From Scopulariopsis brevicaulis (Eukaryota; Ascomycota; Sordariomycetes; Microascales; Microascaceae): a stretch of 64,000 nt of DNA. Shown piece after piece: positions 45,457 through 58,163 of the stretch (positions are counted from its first letter, which is position 1; every line of letters starts with the position of its first letter). The notes under the pieces were generated by a model. That model did not search any database and was not told the origin of the DNA. It was given only the letters and a program-made list of their open reading frames with translations. The DNA is taken from positions 1-64,000 of the forward strand of contig JAGFNX010000079.1 of the NCBI GenBank assembly GCA_017657125.1. The letters are read 5' to 3'. The position numbers and the translations under genes are program-made.

Positions 45457-47151
45457 ATGAAGCCTCCCAGAGCATGCCGCCAATGCCGGAAGTCCAAGCG
45501 CAAGTGTGTCCGAACGGGGCCCGGCGACCCCTGCGAATCGTGCCAACAGAAAAGCTTGAGGTGTGACGGGGCTTTGCGGAGCCACATGGTTGGTCGCGGG
45601 CACTCGGCCACCGAGGCGACGCCGAATGGAAAGGAAGCCGGATCATCCTCCAGAAGTCTCGAATACAGGAGCCTGGCCGACCTGCCCAGGGAGACGGCCG
45701 TGGAGCTTGTTGAATGTTACCTGGACAAGGTCCACGACCGGCCCCACAGCATCTTCCATCCACCTACATTAAGGAAACAGCTGCGCAATGGGGCCGTGGG
45801 CCAGACGTTGCTCTGCGCCATATGCGCTGTGGGGTCAAAGTTCTCGCCCGATCCTGACAGGCGCACTATGGAAGCATGCCTTGCTGCAGAGGCGAAGCGA
45901 CGGCTGAAAGCGGATCTTGAGAACATATGCATCGAGAATATACAAGCATGTATCCTGGTTGCACTAACAAGTGCTGGGAACTGTCAAATTCCTTCCGAGG
46001 CATTGTTCATCCGTATGGGCTTCCCTGGCCATCCAGAAGTCTGCGACTTCAGATGTTGAGTATCTGCTAATAGCGACTAGGCATTGCTATTGGCATGGCT
46101 GAGATCATGGATCTTGACACCTGCTTTATGGACGATTCTATAATTGCGTGTGAGACCGCACGGAGAGTGTGGTGGTCACTCTACATGGCAAATCACTGGT
46201 GTTTCTCGGGGCTTGGCAAGGCTCCTCGCGCGCAGGATCTCAGCGAATCGTGCGATTTGCCCATGGACGAAATCGCCTTCCGCTCTCTCCCGGCCAACCA
46301 AACGACGCTCGGGTTCCCCCGAAAACCGGGGCTCTGGGCCCACATGATAGCCCTCGTCCGGTTTTCCGGTCCTATCCAAGACCTGAACCGCCGTATTGCC
46401 AGGGGCGACACCGACGACACCGAGCTGGATAAGGCGGTAGAAGACCTTGGGAAGCAGCTGGAAGCATGGAACAAGTCGCTTCCGGCCGAGACGCAAATGA
46501 CGGTGCAGAACCTTGACAATCAACAACAAGAGGGTCTGGGCGGGCTTTTCATTGCTTTGCACCTGTCCTATAACCACTACTCAACGCTGCTGTATTTCCG
46601 ATTTCTCGAGAAGCAGCAGGCTTCGTCTCCCACTTACCACACTTACATTAACCGCTGCAAACAGCACGCGTCGTCTTTTAGCAGCCTGCTCCGTCTGTCC
46701 CGTCAGATGAAGGACTGCGAGGTCGAATACCCTACAATCGGGCACATGACGAGCGTCTCTTCGTCTGTCTTGGTGCATACCCTGCTCTTCGGCAACGCGG
46801 ACGAGATCCAGAGAGCGAGACGCGAGCTCAATGCCAATTTCGATGCCTTGGTTAACCTACAACAACGTTGGCCAGCCACGACTGCCATGGTAACCAGAGA
46901 CCCATCAATATTGGAACTCGATAGTCGCTAACTCGACACAGATTAACAAGTTGATGACCTTTCAGAATCTTTGCCTCCTGTCAGCCGAGTCCCACAAATT
47001 GGACGGATGGATGGTGGGGTTCCTGTTGGAACACGCTCTCGTGCTCAAGAAGAGGTGGCTTCCAAACTTTGACTTGGAATCTGGGTGCGTGGCATCCAAG
47101 GCAAGGGAGTTGGCTGAGTTGGGCAGGTACACGAATTTCGAATCACTTTGA
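45457..47151 (+). CDS. Zn2Cys6 transcription factor
   Basis: 524 residues, three exons: 45457-46012, 46081-46889, 46942-47151; GT-AG, phases close. Binuclear zinc cluster at residues 7-36: CRQCRKSKRKC then CESCQQKSLRC. The fungal-specific middle region follows (ARRVWWSLYMANHWCFSGLG). Nuclear regulator, binding CGG-type sites by family. It is divergent from the ene-reductase and upstream of the PRISE reductase, so control of that group is plausible. Intact, unlike the regulator at 40.3-42.7 kb. Confidence 0.9.
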
Positions 47152-48341
47152 TCCGGCTGAGGCTGGAATTATCAGATCTGCATCATTGTATTTTCTAGCC
47201 TAGTTTTTCGAGCCTAGTGCCTAAAATGGAAAGAAAACAGCTCTAGTCAATCTCAGTTCCTTGAGCCTGACTCCACCCGTCCATGTCATAAACGAGGGAT
47301 TTCTGTCGCCCGTCGTTTCCGGGATCGATGACGATGACAGTGACCGACGGGTCCTCCCCGTCCTATCAGGAAACACCCACATTGAGTCGAGCTACTCCAT
47401 CTCCGGAACAGCCGACACCCGGAATTCGGCCCTTAAGTAGAAGGTCTAAGTTTACTCAGTAAGGAGGATCTGAAACACGGATGTAGGCCAAGTATATCAC
47501 TTCTTTCGCCTCCTCGGTGAATGATGTTAGTGACCCTGAAAGCCAGATAGTGGCAACGCCCCACCCTTGTTTTCCTTGCTTTGTCACGTCCGTCGATCTT
47601 ACCAATAGCTCTGCATATCGTTGTCCCCTAGATCAAAATAGCATTTCAACTGCATTACTCGCCTAACAGGCCCACCGGAGGTGGGCCTGTTAGGCGAGTA
47701 GTAATGATAGTTGTCGCTTTCCAACATGGGGCATTTATTCGCTCCAGCCGTTTTGGTAAATTCGTGGACTACTTTGCCGCCCAAGAGCTAGAAGAGGATG
47801 TCAACATAGATAGCCCTGGTAATAGCAGGGGTCACACCGAGCACCGTCAGCCGTTATAGGGGGTTCGGTTGATGAAGTCAAAGTATTCGGACCAAATCGA
47901 GACTAATATCGGTAGAATATTTACGCAATGGCAGCGGTAAGGAGAGAAGAGTTTTGTACCGAGTTATGTCATTGAGCGGGGAAGGAGAGCGCATCGTAGA
48001 CCAGGGACTGTTTTCCCCGCTTTCGCCGCCGTCAATGTATGAAATATGGTATTGCCAATCTTTAGCCCTGCCAAATGTGTCTAGCCGGCTAGGTTACACG
48101 ACCTTAGTGAGCTTGGCACGGAGCTCTGTGAAGAAAGCTCATCACAGAGCGGGGGCTTTATCCCCCACTTTTGCCGCTGTCATATCATATGGTTACTAAT
48201 TCGCCCCGAAGACTTGAACCCCTTCGAACTATAAAGCCTCTCTGCTATCAACTTGTTCGAACCACTTTCTTTGGAACATGCATTTGCGAATCTCAGGAAT
48301 CCTATACAGGTTTCTATCTTCCGTGCAAATCACTCGTCATC
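47152..48341. other. intergenic, contains a perfect hairpin
   Basis: No gene recognised. Contains the inverted repeat at 47656-47700 and the promoter of the next gene. The next gene's frame is open upstream of its ATG without homology. Confidence 0.5.
47656..47700. repeat. perfect 21-bp inverted repeat with 3-nt loop
   Basis: Left arm 47656-47676 begins TACTCGCCTAACAGG; loop GGA 47677-47679; right arm 47680-47700 is its exact reverse complement. The structure would form a very stable hairpin. It is not followed by a T run and does not lie at a gene end, so it is not an obvious terminator. Origin unknown: fold-back insertion or joined element ends are possible. Confidence 0.9.
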
Positions 48342-49819
48342 ATGGAACAGGTCCAGCACATCCACTCTAAAGGCATCTATCACGGCCTCCCCGCCTTTTC
48401 AGATGATGCGGTAGGTCTGACGGCGATTGTTGTTGGAGCGAATGGGATGTCGGGTGACCATATGGTAAGTTTCCGAGGCACTGTGTATGCGGGCTGTGGT
48501 TCTGGTTAGAGTCTAACATCATGCGACTCGGAACTCTAGCTGCGCGTCCTTTGTGAGAATCCCAAAAGATGGAAAAAGATCTACGCTGTCTCCCGCCGGC
48601 CACCGAATGGGCAGTGGCCCAGCTACGTGGAACATATCTCGATGGACCTCCTTCAGTCACCAGAGACGTTGGCAGCTCAGATGACGGAACGCGGAATGAA
48701 AGCCGACTACGCTTTCTTCTTCGCTTATATTCAGCCGAAGCCAAAAGAAGGCGGGGATATCTGGAGTGCGGCTGATGAGCTGGTGAGGATCAATAGTAAG
48801 TGTTCTCGTCGCACCACCTATAATGATCCGACCTAACGTGAGCGGCATCTATAGCGCAGCTGTTAAGCAACTTTTTGGAAGGCCTGGCGCTGTCTAAGAC
48901 TGTGCCAAAGAGGGTGCTTCTTCAGCTGGGTGCCAAGTATTACGGCGTACACCTGGGGCCCGCTGCTGTTCCCCAAGAAGAAACCGACCCTCGCGTCCTG
49001 CTGGAGCCAAACTTCTACTACACTCAAGAAGATTGCCTGCAAGATTTCGCTGAAAAACATGGCATCGGATGGAATACCACGCGTCCATCCTGGATCCCCG
49101 GAGCCGTTCCAGATGCGGCGATGAACTTGTTGTTTCCTCTTGCAGTCTACGCAACTGTTCAGAAGCATCTCGGAAAGCCTCTGGAGTATTTTGCTGACCT
49201 GGAAGCCTGGGAAACAAACCAGACAATGTCATCGGCCCAGATGAATTGCTACCTGGCAGAATGGGCCGTTCTTAAGGAAGAAGCGAAGAATGAGACTTTC
49301 AACGCGTCCGACGACTGTGCGTTTACCTGGGGCAAGTTCTGGCCCAAGTTGGCCTCACGATTCGATATCCCCTGGACGGGGCCCGCCAGTGATCCTTCTC
49401 TATACCGGGAGATCGAAACCCCGTATAACCCGCCCCCTCGTGGATTTGGCCCCCCCGGAAAGCTGCGGTACAGATTTACTCTCACCGAATGGGCCAAGAA
49501 GCCCGAAGTACAGCGCGCTTGGCAGGAGATTGCCGAGGCGCACCAGTTACCTAATAAGACGCTGGGAGATATTGATCGGATCTTCGGATTTACCGATGCT
49601 TCTATGACATGGAGGTATCCCATCAACTTCAGGTAGGTTACACCAAGACCACAAGCATCTGCATTCCATTTCAATCACTGACTTTTACCCAGTACTACGA
49701 AAGCGAAGAAGCTCGGTTTCTTCGGCTTTGTCGACAGCAACGAATCCATTTTCAAAGTTCTGCAAGAATTTGTGGACTTGAAGATGATTCCCCCTCTCCC
49801 TGTAGCTGCTACGGCCTAA
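48342..49819 (+). CDS. PRISE-type SDR (progesterone 5-beta-reductase/iridoid synthase-like)
   Basis: 427 residues, four exons: 48342-48464, 48540-48795, 48855-49632, 49693-49819; GT-AG, phases close. Atypical SDR: Rossmann motif VVGANGMSG, SRRPPN after the second strand, LQLGAKYYGVHLG with the conserved Lys, and NFYYTQED with the conserved Tyr. PRISE enzymes reduce enones in 1,4-fashion with NADPH; fungal members occur in metabolite clusters. Position beside an old yellow enzyme, another enone reductase, suggests shared or successive substrates (inference). The ATG at 48342 starts MEQVQHIHSKGIYHGLPAF, fitting the family length. Confidence 0.88.
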
Positions 49820-50755
49820 GGTCACAGCGGGCCAGACCGCAACACAGCACCGATTCGATTCTCACAAACAGACTGTTTCTTACTTTCAGTCAACAATTTG
49901 GGAGCAGAGGTTACGATGAGAAGTTCTTGGATGTCCGAAATCAGCCATGGGATTTTTATCGTGCATTCGAAGATATTGAGCGCTATCAGACTAAAACCAA
50001 ATGAGAGGAGAATAAGCACCAACGGCTTTGACGTTACTATAGGAATCGGAATATCTCTCGCAGACATGGCAAAATCCGTGAGTTGATAAATTGTGATCCT
50101 TGAGCTGGTTTATGGTCTTGAATGAACGATCGCATAGAATGTACTAGTAGTATATCGTATCTCGATATCTCTCTTCGCCGATTATAGGAAATCGAGGGCC
50201 GACACTACCTCCGCCAACTGTGCTATGCGACTACAGTTCCATCAAGCCGCGTTATTTTCATAGTTAGCCACGCACCGGTTGAACCGAAATTACTAGTATG
50301 CCACGAATAAGTTAGAAAATAGTTGCGCTGGTATAACGCGCTCTTGCTCGATGCCGGACGAGCGGCTAGACTCTACCTTTGTAGCAATATTTCTAGGTTT
50401 CGTCATGCTAGAAGCTCCCTCTCTCGCTTGCCTTTGGGTTATAACTTGTTTGCATGGCTCCATGGCTTTTTCGTAACTCTTCTCGGCGCGGAGCTCGGCG
50501 GCACAGACCCGGCCTGGAGCTACCGTCTTGATCCAAGTCGCCTCTTTCGTTCGAGAATAGCAGGCACGTGACGGGGTTTGCGCCTCTCGTAGCAGTCATC
50601 TTCACAACTTCCAAGCCATATCGCGCATTCCGCAATTAAGCCTTACTCGGAATTAAAATAGAACCTTACTGGACATTGTTTCCCAGTATGGGGACGTCTC
50701 CTTCGCTTAACCTGGGTTCCCTTGTTTCTAATAAACCTGACCCCTCTGCTATATA
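49820..50755. other. intergenic, convergent 3' ends
   Basis: No gene recognised. Confidence 0.5.
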
Positions 50756-52440
50756 TTAGAGCGAGTACCTGAACAGGGGGCTTCGGTCACCCATTTCCTC
50801 CAGGGTATCTGCCGAAAATGTGGCCTCAACCTCCTCTCGGGACACCTTGGCCCTCTCCTTGTTGATTAGCAGGTACACGCCCTCAAGCGTCGTCGCAGAC
50901 GCGATTCCCACGCACACAAATCCAAGACTCGTACCCCAGCCCGTCTGATATCGAGGGCTTTCGCTCTGGAGGAAGATGAGGCTGCCGATGATGCCACCAC
51001 AGTTTCCAATGGCAATCATGAGAGCGATGCCCATGGCCCTCTTGGTCGACCCCGCGAGGTTGTTCAGCGTCCAGGTGTTGGCGCCGGGCACGATTGGATA
51101 GACGGAAATGGTGGCGACGTGGACAAAGGTGTAACAAAGCGCCACGTTATCGGCTATATTTTCACTGAATGAAAACAGCACGGCATAAGCCGTCATAAGG
51201 CCCAGTTGAGGACCGACGATAAACGGCACGCGCCAGGAGAATTTATCGGCGAGCATAGAGACGGCGACCGCAGATATAGCTCCGGCGACGTAGGGCGACG
51301 CGGACAGGAGCTGTGCCTGGGTGTTTTTGAAGCCCATGTTGACCATTATCTGGGGAAGCGTGAATTTGAGGGCGTAGGTGGGAACGGAGCTCGACATGAA
51401 TATAAGGGCCTGCAGAAAGATCTGCCAGTCCGATAGCACGTTCCCTAGAACCTTCAACTTCTGCCTTTTCGTCACCTGCTCCTCCCTTTCCGGCGAGGAA
51501 CTCTCTTGCTGTGAATGGCTGGTTCTGTGTTTCCGATACAGCTGGTTCAGGTAGCAGATTTCGTCCGCGGAGAGCCATCGCCTCGAGTGGGACGGCGAGT
51601 CGGGTAGGATCACGAAGGTCGAGAGGCCGAGCAAGACGGTTATAATTCCTTCGATGATGAAAATCCACCGCCAGCCACTATAACCGGCGAGGCCCGACAT
51701 CTTCGCAAACCCAGCCGCCAGGAGGCCCGAGAATGCACCCGACATGGCCGCAGCGCAGTACAGCATGGCCATGCGGAGCTGCGTCATGTGGGGAGGGTAC
51801 CACTGGCTGATGAGATAGACAGCGGCAGGAAAAAAACCGGCCCTGATCACGACCCGGTGTTAGCGATGCAGGTAATGAAATGAAGGTGTCGTCTACCGCC
51901 TAGCGATGTAGGGGAGCTTACTCGAAAATGCCGAGAAGGTCGCGGCAGCCGACGAGGCCTCCGAAGTTCTGACAGAAGCCACTGCAGGTCATGACGATTC
52001 CCCAGGCAGTGACGATGATTCCTATCCACACCGAAGGCTTGCTGAACCTGACAAGGATGGAATTTGAGGGAACTTCGCATAGGATGTAGGGTATGAAAAA
52101 CATCATGTTGGCAATGTTGTAGTCGTTCCCCGACATGCCGAGGTCAGCCTCGAGGCCCTCGATCTTGGTATTTCCAAGATTTGCCCTGGACAGACTATTG
52201 TTAGGATGGAGCAGAAGTCAAAAAAGGTCTGGAAGTAACTCACCTATCGAGATTCGAGATCAAGTAGAGAGCCATCAGCATAGGCATCAAATGCCAGTCG
52301 ACCTTCCGGAAGATCTTAGCATGCTTTTCGGGAGAGACATTGTCGATAATCTCATCCTGGTCCGGTTTCTCGAGATGCGAAATGTCGGGATCCTTTGAGG
52401 GAGAGGTTGAGGAAGAGGGATCGTTGCCGTTGCTCGCCAT
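50756..52440 (-). CDS. MFS transporter, allantoate permease (DAL5/TNA1) family
   Basis: 515 residues, three exons: 52440-52244, 52185-51922, 51842-50756; introns GT-AG, phases close. N-terminal FRKVDWHLMPMLMALYLISN LDRANLGNTKIEGLE is the anion:cation symporter hallmark; CEVPSNSILVRF, GAFSGLLAAGFAKMSG, GWRWIFIIEGIITVLLG and the central loop with RRWLSADE follow, with about 12 membrane segments. Family members import organic anions such as nicotinate, allantoate or pantothenate. It closes the group of four intact genes from 43.5 kb and could carry their substrate. Confidence 0.9.
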
Positions 52441-54174
52441 CGTTGCATCCGGATTCAAATACTGCGATGAAGGATGCGGTGTCAGTCCGTCGTTGAAGAA
52501 AAGTCGTAAAACGGGGGGTTCTTTTATTCAAACTATTATGGAGGCTTTCAAGGTATGGGTTGTAGTTAGCAGGCCGGATATGTACGTCCGTCTCACTGGC
52601 GGAGACAGGATTCCGAAGCTCAGGGCGACGGTCGCGCCTAACCACCTCGGGACTTAAAGGCGTTACCGAATACATGGGAATCCTCGCCCCACGGGGTCCC
52701 CGTGGGGCAGGTGAGGGGTGGCTTCGGTATCCCCGTTCTGGACCCCCCGGTAGTGGTTTGACTTTTGAGGGGATCTTGGGCGTCAAGGTATGCCAAATAC
52801 CGGGTTGGATTAAGACAATGCACACCCAAATCAGCTGGCTCCCTAGGTGGATCCACTTCTGTGCCTAACGTTGATGGAAGGCACTGCTTTTAGTAGCGGA
52901 CAACGTACTCGCCACATTCTTTTCTTTCTTTTTTGTTCTGAGCTGTAGCCTCCGACAATTGACGTGACCTATATCGGTATCAATACCAGTAGGAGGGGCC
53001 GGCTTCAACTTTGCCGCAATTAGCGATGCGGTATTCGCTACCCGCGATGTTTATAGAGCCCAGTAGCTAGTCTAGGACACATTTCCCATGATATGATACA
53101 TAGCTTCAAAGTCTTGAGAGCGTACTATCTGTCTTTACTTCACTCTTTAAGATAATTTCCCTGGAATATGCGGCTGTGGTCTTCCGGATTTCAATTTCCG
53201 GCTGATGCGATAGCGGCCACGGCGTGATGCCGGACGACGATAGGAGCTTAAGGGATGTAAGAGGCACCCGGTCCTAGGCCTGTCAGAGGGCGCCGTATCC
53301 CCGATAGCCCCTTCGCGCCCCTCAAGGACCCGCCCATCAAGATTTTATCTTCGGCGCCGTCCCCCGACGCCAGTGCCACAGACGCGAACGAAAGCACCTC
53401 GCCGTGTAGTTCGCGACTGGACGCCATATTTCGTCCCGACGGGACGTACCTCCGAATAACGGACAACCGGTTTGTGCTCCTCGTCACCATACCCGCCGTG
53501 ACGATGGTTCTGACCATACTGCCCTTGTCGCTGGGGGTTGGCCGCTTTCCGCACCGAGGCAGACGCAACCTCTCCCGGCCGTTGAGAGACCATCCTTGAG
53601 AGGGCGACTCCATGTACTTTGACCCCGGCTTCTGCGTCTGTGAGCGGAAGATCGGGGGCGACGACAGGGTCGCTTCGGTGTCCCATCCGCCGTGGGTAAC
53701 AGCGGACGGGGCGCGAATCAGGACAAGATCCCGCTTTCTGGGAGGAAGATACGGGCTCCAAGGGGCTCCAGAAGGGAGGAGCAAGGATACAATTGCGGTT
53801 TATATCGGTTGCGGCTCTATGAGGAATGACTGATGGCGGGCATTTGAAAGCGGGCGTCTTCACCAAGCAATGTCTCCTGGCATATTTCTTTTCTTTTGGA
53901 TTTTAATGGGGTATGAAGTTTCTAGGTTGTTATGAAAGCAGGGGACACCTCGGATACAAGAATATGAAAGAACAGAGAGCAAGACGTGGAAAAGGTGGTA
54001 TCGAAGCCATGAACCGAACCAGAGCCAGTACCTACACGGATCCACGCGACCTAAATCCTCACACCCCGTCCTTCGTAACGCATATCAGTCATTGCGCATC
54101 CAGGAGAAAGGATACATGAGCAGAGCACACCCTTCGAGAGCGAGCCACTGCCGATCCAGACTTTACCCAGCCCC
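52441..54174. other. intergenic
   Basis: Upstream region of the transporter, with a G/C palindrome at 52686-52708, then about 1.3 kb with long overlapping frames on both strands (53248-53866) but no family resemblance. I do not call a gene there. Confidence 0.45.
52686..52708. repeat. 11-bp inverted repeat with 1-nt centre
   Basis: GCCCCACGGGG-T-CCCCGTGGGGC. About 250 bp upstream of the transporter start. Could be a regulator site or chance; no matching family consensus known to me. Confidence 0.7.
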
Positions 54175-55182
54175 TCACAGCGGCCAAGCGGCCGGCTCAT
54201 GATTTCCTTCTCCCCGCACCCGATGTGCCCTCAACGGATGCACATTCGGCTCCTCAACCACGGGCCTCGGATCCATCTTTCCCACCCCGGCCGGCGCCCC
54301 CGCGGCCCCCTCCGCATCCACAGTCCATAGTCCCGCCGCCTCCAATCTCGCAAGTTGCAACGGTTTTGGCACGGCAAGCTTATCGCCCTGCCCCTCACCC
54401 ACTATTGGCCGCGAAATTTCCCTGCCACCCCCCGACGCCCGCGAGACAGACCTTTTCAGCGAAGGAAACGTGCCAATAAGCGACGAGATGGAGTATATAG
54501 ACGCAGACTGCGAGCTGATAGACTCCGCGTCCGACCTAAGCCCCTTCTCCATCGAGTCCGCCTCCCGAGCTGAAGTCGTTGTGGAGCGGAACTTCAGGGT
54601 GCGGGCGGCGGAGTATAGGGTTTGGGGGAAGGCTCCGCGGCGCCATTTATAGAGGAGGAATACGACGCTTACTAGGAAGGTAACGCCGACTGGGGGTGTT
54701 AGTTACTTCGGGGGCGAGGGGGCAGGCAGGGTTGGTGACTTGCCGATGGAGCCCATTGCGATGCCACCGGGCGATGTCATCACGGCGGCACTCTGCGGTT
54801 CTGCTACCATGCTTTGCGTCGCTGACGCGACGGCTGTACCCGCCACCAGCGGCGTGACCACCTCCGCTATGCCCACCCCAGCCACATCCATCTCGGGGAC
54901 TGTCGCGACCCGATCCGGGACCTCCGCAGCCGCCAAATCAGGCATGAACGTGGGCTCCACTACCACGAGCGGCGCGCTCGACGCTGTGGGCGTAGCCCGC
55001 GCGGTGGGCACCGCAGCCCACGGCGTGAAGAAGCCCGCCAGAGAACTGGTGGCGGATGGAGTAGAGAACGTCGCGGGCGCGGAATTGGCGTTCAGGAGGC
55101 GCGAGGGAATGCCAGCGAAGGTGGGAGCCGGGGCGATGAGGGCCTGGCGGAGCTTCCTTTGGGGGGACTGCGTCGTTGACAT
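54175..55182 (-). CDS. Ser/Thr/Ala/Pro-rich single-pass membrane protein, one intron likely
   Basis: The same frame runs from ATG 55182 to the stop at 54175 with a single TAA at 54703-54705. The TAA lies in GTAACTAACACCCCCAG, which looks like a branch site and acceptor ending at 54690. An intron with a donor such as GTGGCATC (about 78 nt, phase 1) removes it and keeps frame. The product has an Ala/Thr/Pro-rich N-terminal part, a short hydrophobic segment VGVTFLVSVVFLLY followed by KWRR (stop-transfer), and a Ser-rich tail (SISSQSASIYSISSLIGTF). I see no signal peptide, so an upstream exon may be missing. Function unknown; the layout resembles fungal cell-surface sensors or wall-associated membrane proteins. 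The + strand frame across the same bases is its shadow. Confidence 0.6.
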
Positions 55183-58163
55183 CGTTGTCGGGACTGGTGT
55201 TTGTGTTAGAGTTCATCTCCGGATGAGGACGCTCGCGGAATCAGAAGGGAGACCAAGGAGGGCTTACCTTGTGAGGTGGGAAGAGTAAAGATATTACAGA
55301 GTTATGATTTAAAAGGCGAGTCAAGAATGCATATCTGGCCAGCAGAATTCAAAGGAGCGACACGCTGAGCAGGAAAAGGAGTGAAGTGGAAGGGAACGGA
55401 AGAAAATAAGGTGAGCCGAGAGCCGCAGAAAAAAGGATACGAGAGCAATACAGGACGGAATGAGACGAAGGAAAGATTGGAATCCCGGTAAACGGACGGG
55501 ACGTGGGGATGGACGGAGAGATATATCGCGTAATCCGGACAGCTGGCCGGGACCGGGAGAATACATCGATCGACGAGGAGGTCCGAATGTCTGAATGAAA
55601 AATGGATGTGTCCTACTGGTAGGCAAATGGCGGAGCGGCTGTAAGGCACCCTGGAAATCTTGAAAGAAAATATCCAGGAGGAATTGATTCCTGCAGGTAC
55701 GCGCTTCCAGAAATAGGAACGGAAAGCGGCCACACCGGCGCCTCCAGACCCCTCGGTGTACACCTCGGCAGCGAACGTTTCATGTGCCAGCGCCCCAGAT
55801 CCAACAACTGCAGCGCGACGCCGGCGCTGGACTGAAACGCCCCTCATAAAAGCCCGCAAAGAGCCGCGCCAGAAGAAGAGGGCACGACGTGGTGGATCAT
55901 GCTGGCAGGAACGAGATCGGACGGAGGCATTGGCTGAGAGAACGGTGGTTTGCCTCCGGGAACGGTCTCGTGGTGTTATTTAGCCGAGCGCGGGATGTCG
56001 GAGTAGGTGCTGGTCGGATTTGGGGATCTGCGGATTGAATCGGGTCTCTGGGCGAAATCGTGTCGGGGGCGGGAAGGGTTCGGGAAGCCCGCCCGCCGTG
56101 GTTACACGTGTAAGTCACAGACGCAGGAAATGCTCGTCTCCGCGATTCCCATGTGCATATCACACGCAATGGGACGTCAAAGTCCCAACCGCTCAAACCA
56201 TCCACAGGGGACTGCAAACCAAAGGAATAACAAAGGAAAAGCTCCCTCCAAACGGGCCACGCGAGGGCCTGTGCCTACCAATCGCCGAACCGCCGGGGTC
56301 GCCACCGGCCCGCGACCGAAGCCTGACACAAACACACGTCTCAAGTTTCATCCTCCCCCTTTGTAAGCGTTTGCTGGCTAAATAAGCGCCCGTGTCAGGT
56401 CGCACGGAAGCGTCCTTTCATACCTGGCGATCTCCTGTGGACACATGCTTTATTCCGACGCCGCCTCCCGAACACACCCCTAGCTATTCTTTTTTCGGCG
56501 GTAGGCCGCTCCTGGGGGGAAGTTAGCGATGTGGTTAGCTGGGTTTCCATTTCTTTCGGGAGTAATTCTTTAGAAATGGCAAGGGATGCCCTGCCTTCCA
56601 CAGTGTCTTTAATCCTTTCTATAGAGCAGCCTGGCACACGTATTTCCAGATTATAGAGTATGGGCCCGGGGGACGCCAGGTCAATTACACCTGCGTCGTT
56701 TCGAACCCCTAGACCATCCCCCACTGTTAGGCCAATTGGACAACTCAGAGACGCCCTTGCTTGTGTGTTGCCCCACAGATCGTCGACCTTGTGTTCGAGC
56801 TCGGACGTCAACTGCACAGTCCTGGGGAACACCGGAGCCAGCCAAACCCCCCGGACGAAGGTGTATTTGATTGATCAGCATGTCCCACTCTTCTCCTTCA
56901 AGCCGCGCCCGTCCAAAGTGCCGTGCAAGAGTAATTTGATCGTCCTCTCCGATGCTACGCACTGCACGCCGCCCCTCGGAACACGCGACCCAGACACCTA
57001 CCTATACGGGATCCCGCTCTACTGCCGTGCAGTCGTCTATTCTTCCGCATAAAGCCAAATAATACCCGCCTCCCATCCATACGTCGTCCCATCTTCGTCT
57101 CGTCTGATGGCCCCCTGCCATCTCTGCTTGCAAATCCGGGGACGGGGTCGCCGGTTTTGTGGCGTCGGTAATTGGCCGCGGGGATACCTCGTCCGGTAAG
57201 GAACATAACGGCGCTAAAAAAGGTCCGTGTGAAGAGAATCTGTGTCTTGAATAAGCGCATTGTTCCTCCCAATGCGATCCGCACTCATTCCAGGTTTAAT
57301 CGTCGCTTCAAGCCTCTGGCCCCATCGCGGACAGGCCCAAGCATAAACGATCCTCGTCCAAACCCCAGAGTTGCCCTCTTAGTGTGCGAGTCCCGGCCGT
57401 TTCAAAGCGTAAAGACTAGAATCCCTAGGTCTCGATGCTTTCAGACAATCTCTGTCGTGGTTCTCTGCCGGATGGACACCAGCGGGCTCCACAACCCTCC
57501 CCTTCCATCTCGCCTTCTCATTTCGGGTCCTCTCCAAACCTTGAACCTGGGAAATTAGCTTGACTCAAGCCAGTGTTTTGGATTTAGTTATGCTCCAGGC
57601 CGAGTACTTTGCTGAAACTTCCCGCGACATCGTCTCCGAGCGACACATTTTCCGGGGATGTGGGGCCGTACTCCGCACACCAGAGCCCCGCCAAAAACTT
57701 CATCACGTATCTAGGAGGTGACTCGAAGGCATGAAAGATGAACTCAGCGCACGGTATGGATAGGCACAGGGAGTAAGGGTTGGATTGTACTGTATCAGAA
57801 ACTAGAGGCATCGCAGCAAGCTGTATATCTTCATGACTGTAACTGAGTGAATGTGGTGTCTCAGTAGGTCTTGGCTCATGTCCGAACGCCTCGGATGCGG
57901 CCGTTGTCGAAGGAATAGCGGGATTATTTCATTAATCTCGCGGCAATTATACTGAGGAAGCTCTTGTCCATACCGGGACACCTTGAGGAGACACAACGCC
58001 AGATGGGAAAACACATCGCTGACCTAAAAGTCCATATATCGCCTACTCCTCCATGCACCGAAAGAGCCTGTTGCAATATTTTTGTGGCACGAAAGGAACA
58101 TCCAATTGACGTGCGTAGATCCTGTGATATCCAGATATACGCCTCACCCTCAAAGCATCCTCG
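55183..58163. other. 3-kb stretch without recognised gene
   Basis: Long frames exist on both strands (for example minus 56395-56832 and 55302-55859) but overlap one another and show no domain. The proximal part is the promoter of the membrane protein. The minus frame at 56395-56832 is the least repetitive and could be an exon of an unknown gene. Confidence 0.45.

Noticed and set aside
53248..53866. Gene in long overlapping minus-strand frames
   Set aside because: Two frames of similar length overlap with a + strand frame; no domain, signal or intron pattern supports any.
54703..54705. Programmed stop-codon readthrough (TAA followed by CTA) just before a membrane segment
   Set aside because: The TAA lies in a typical branch site with a good acceptor 13 bases on, and an in-frame intron removes it. 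Splicing explains the frame more simply.
54740..55288. 182-codon + strand frame
   Set aside because: Ala/Thr/Val-biased mirror of the minus-strand membrane protein; no motif of its own.
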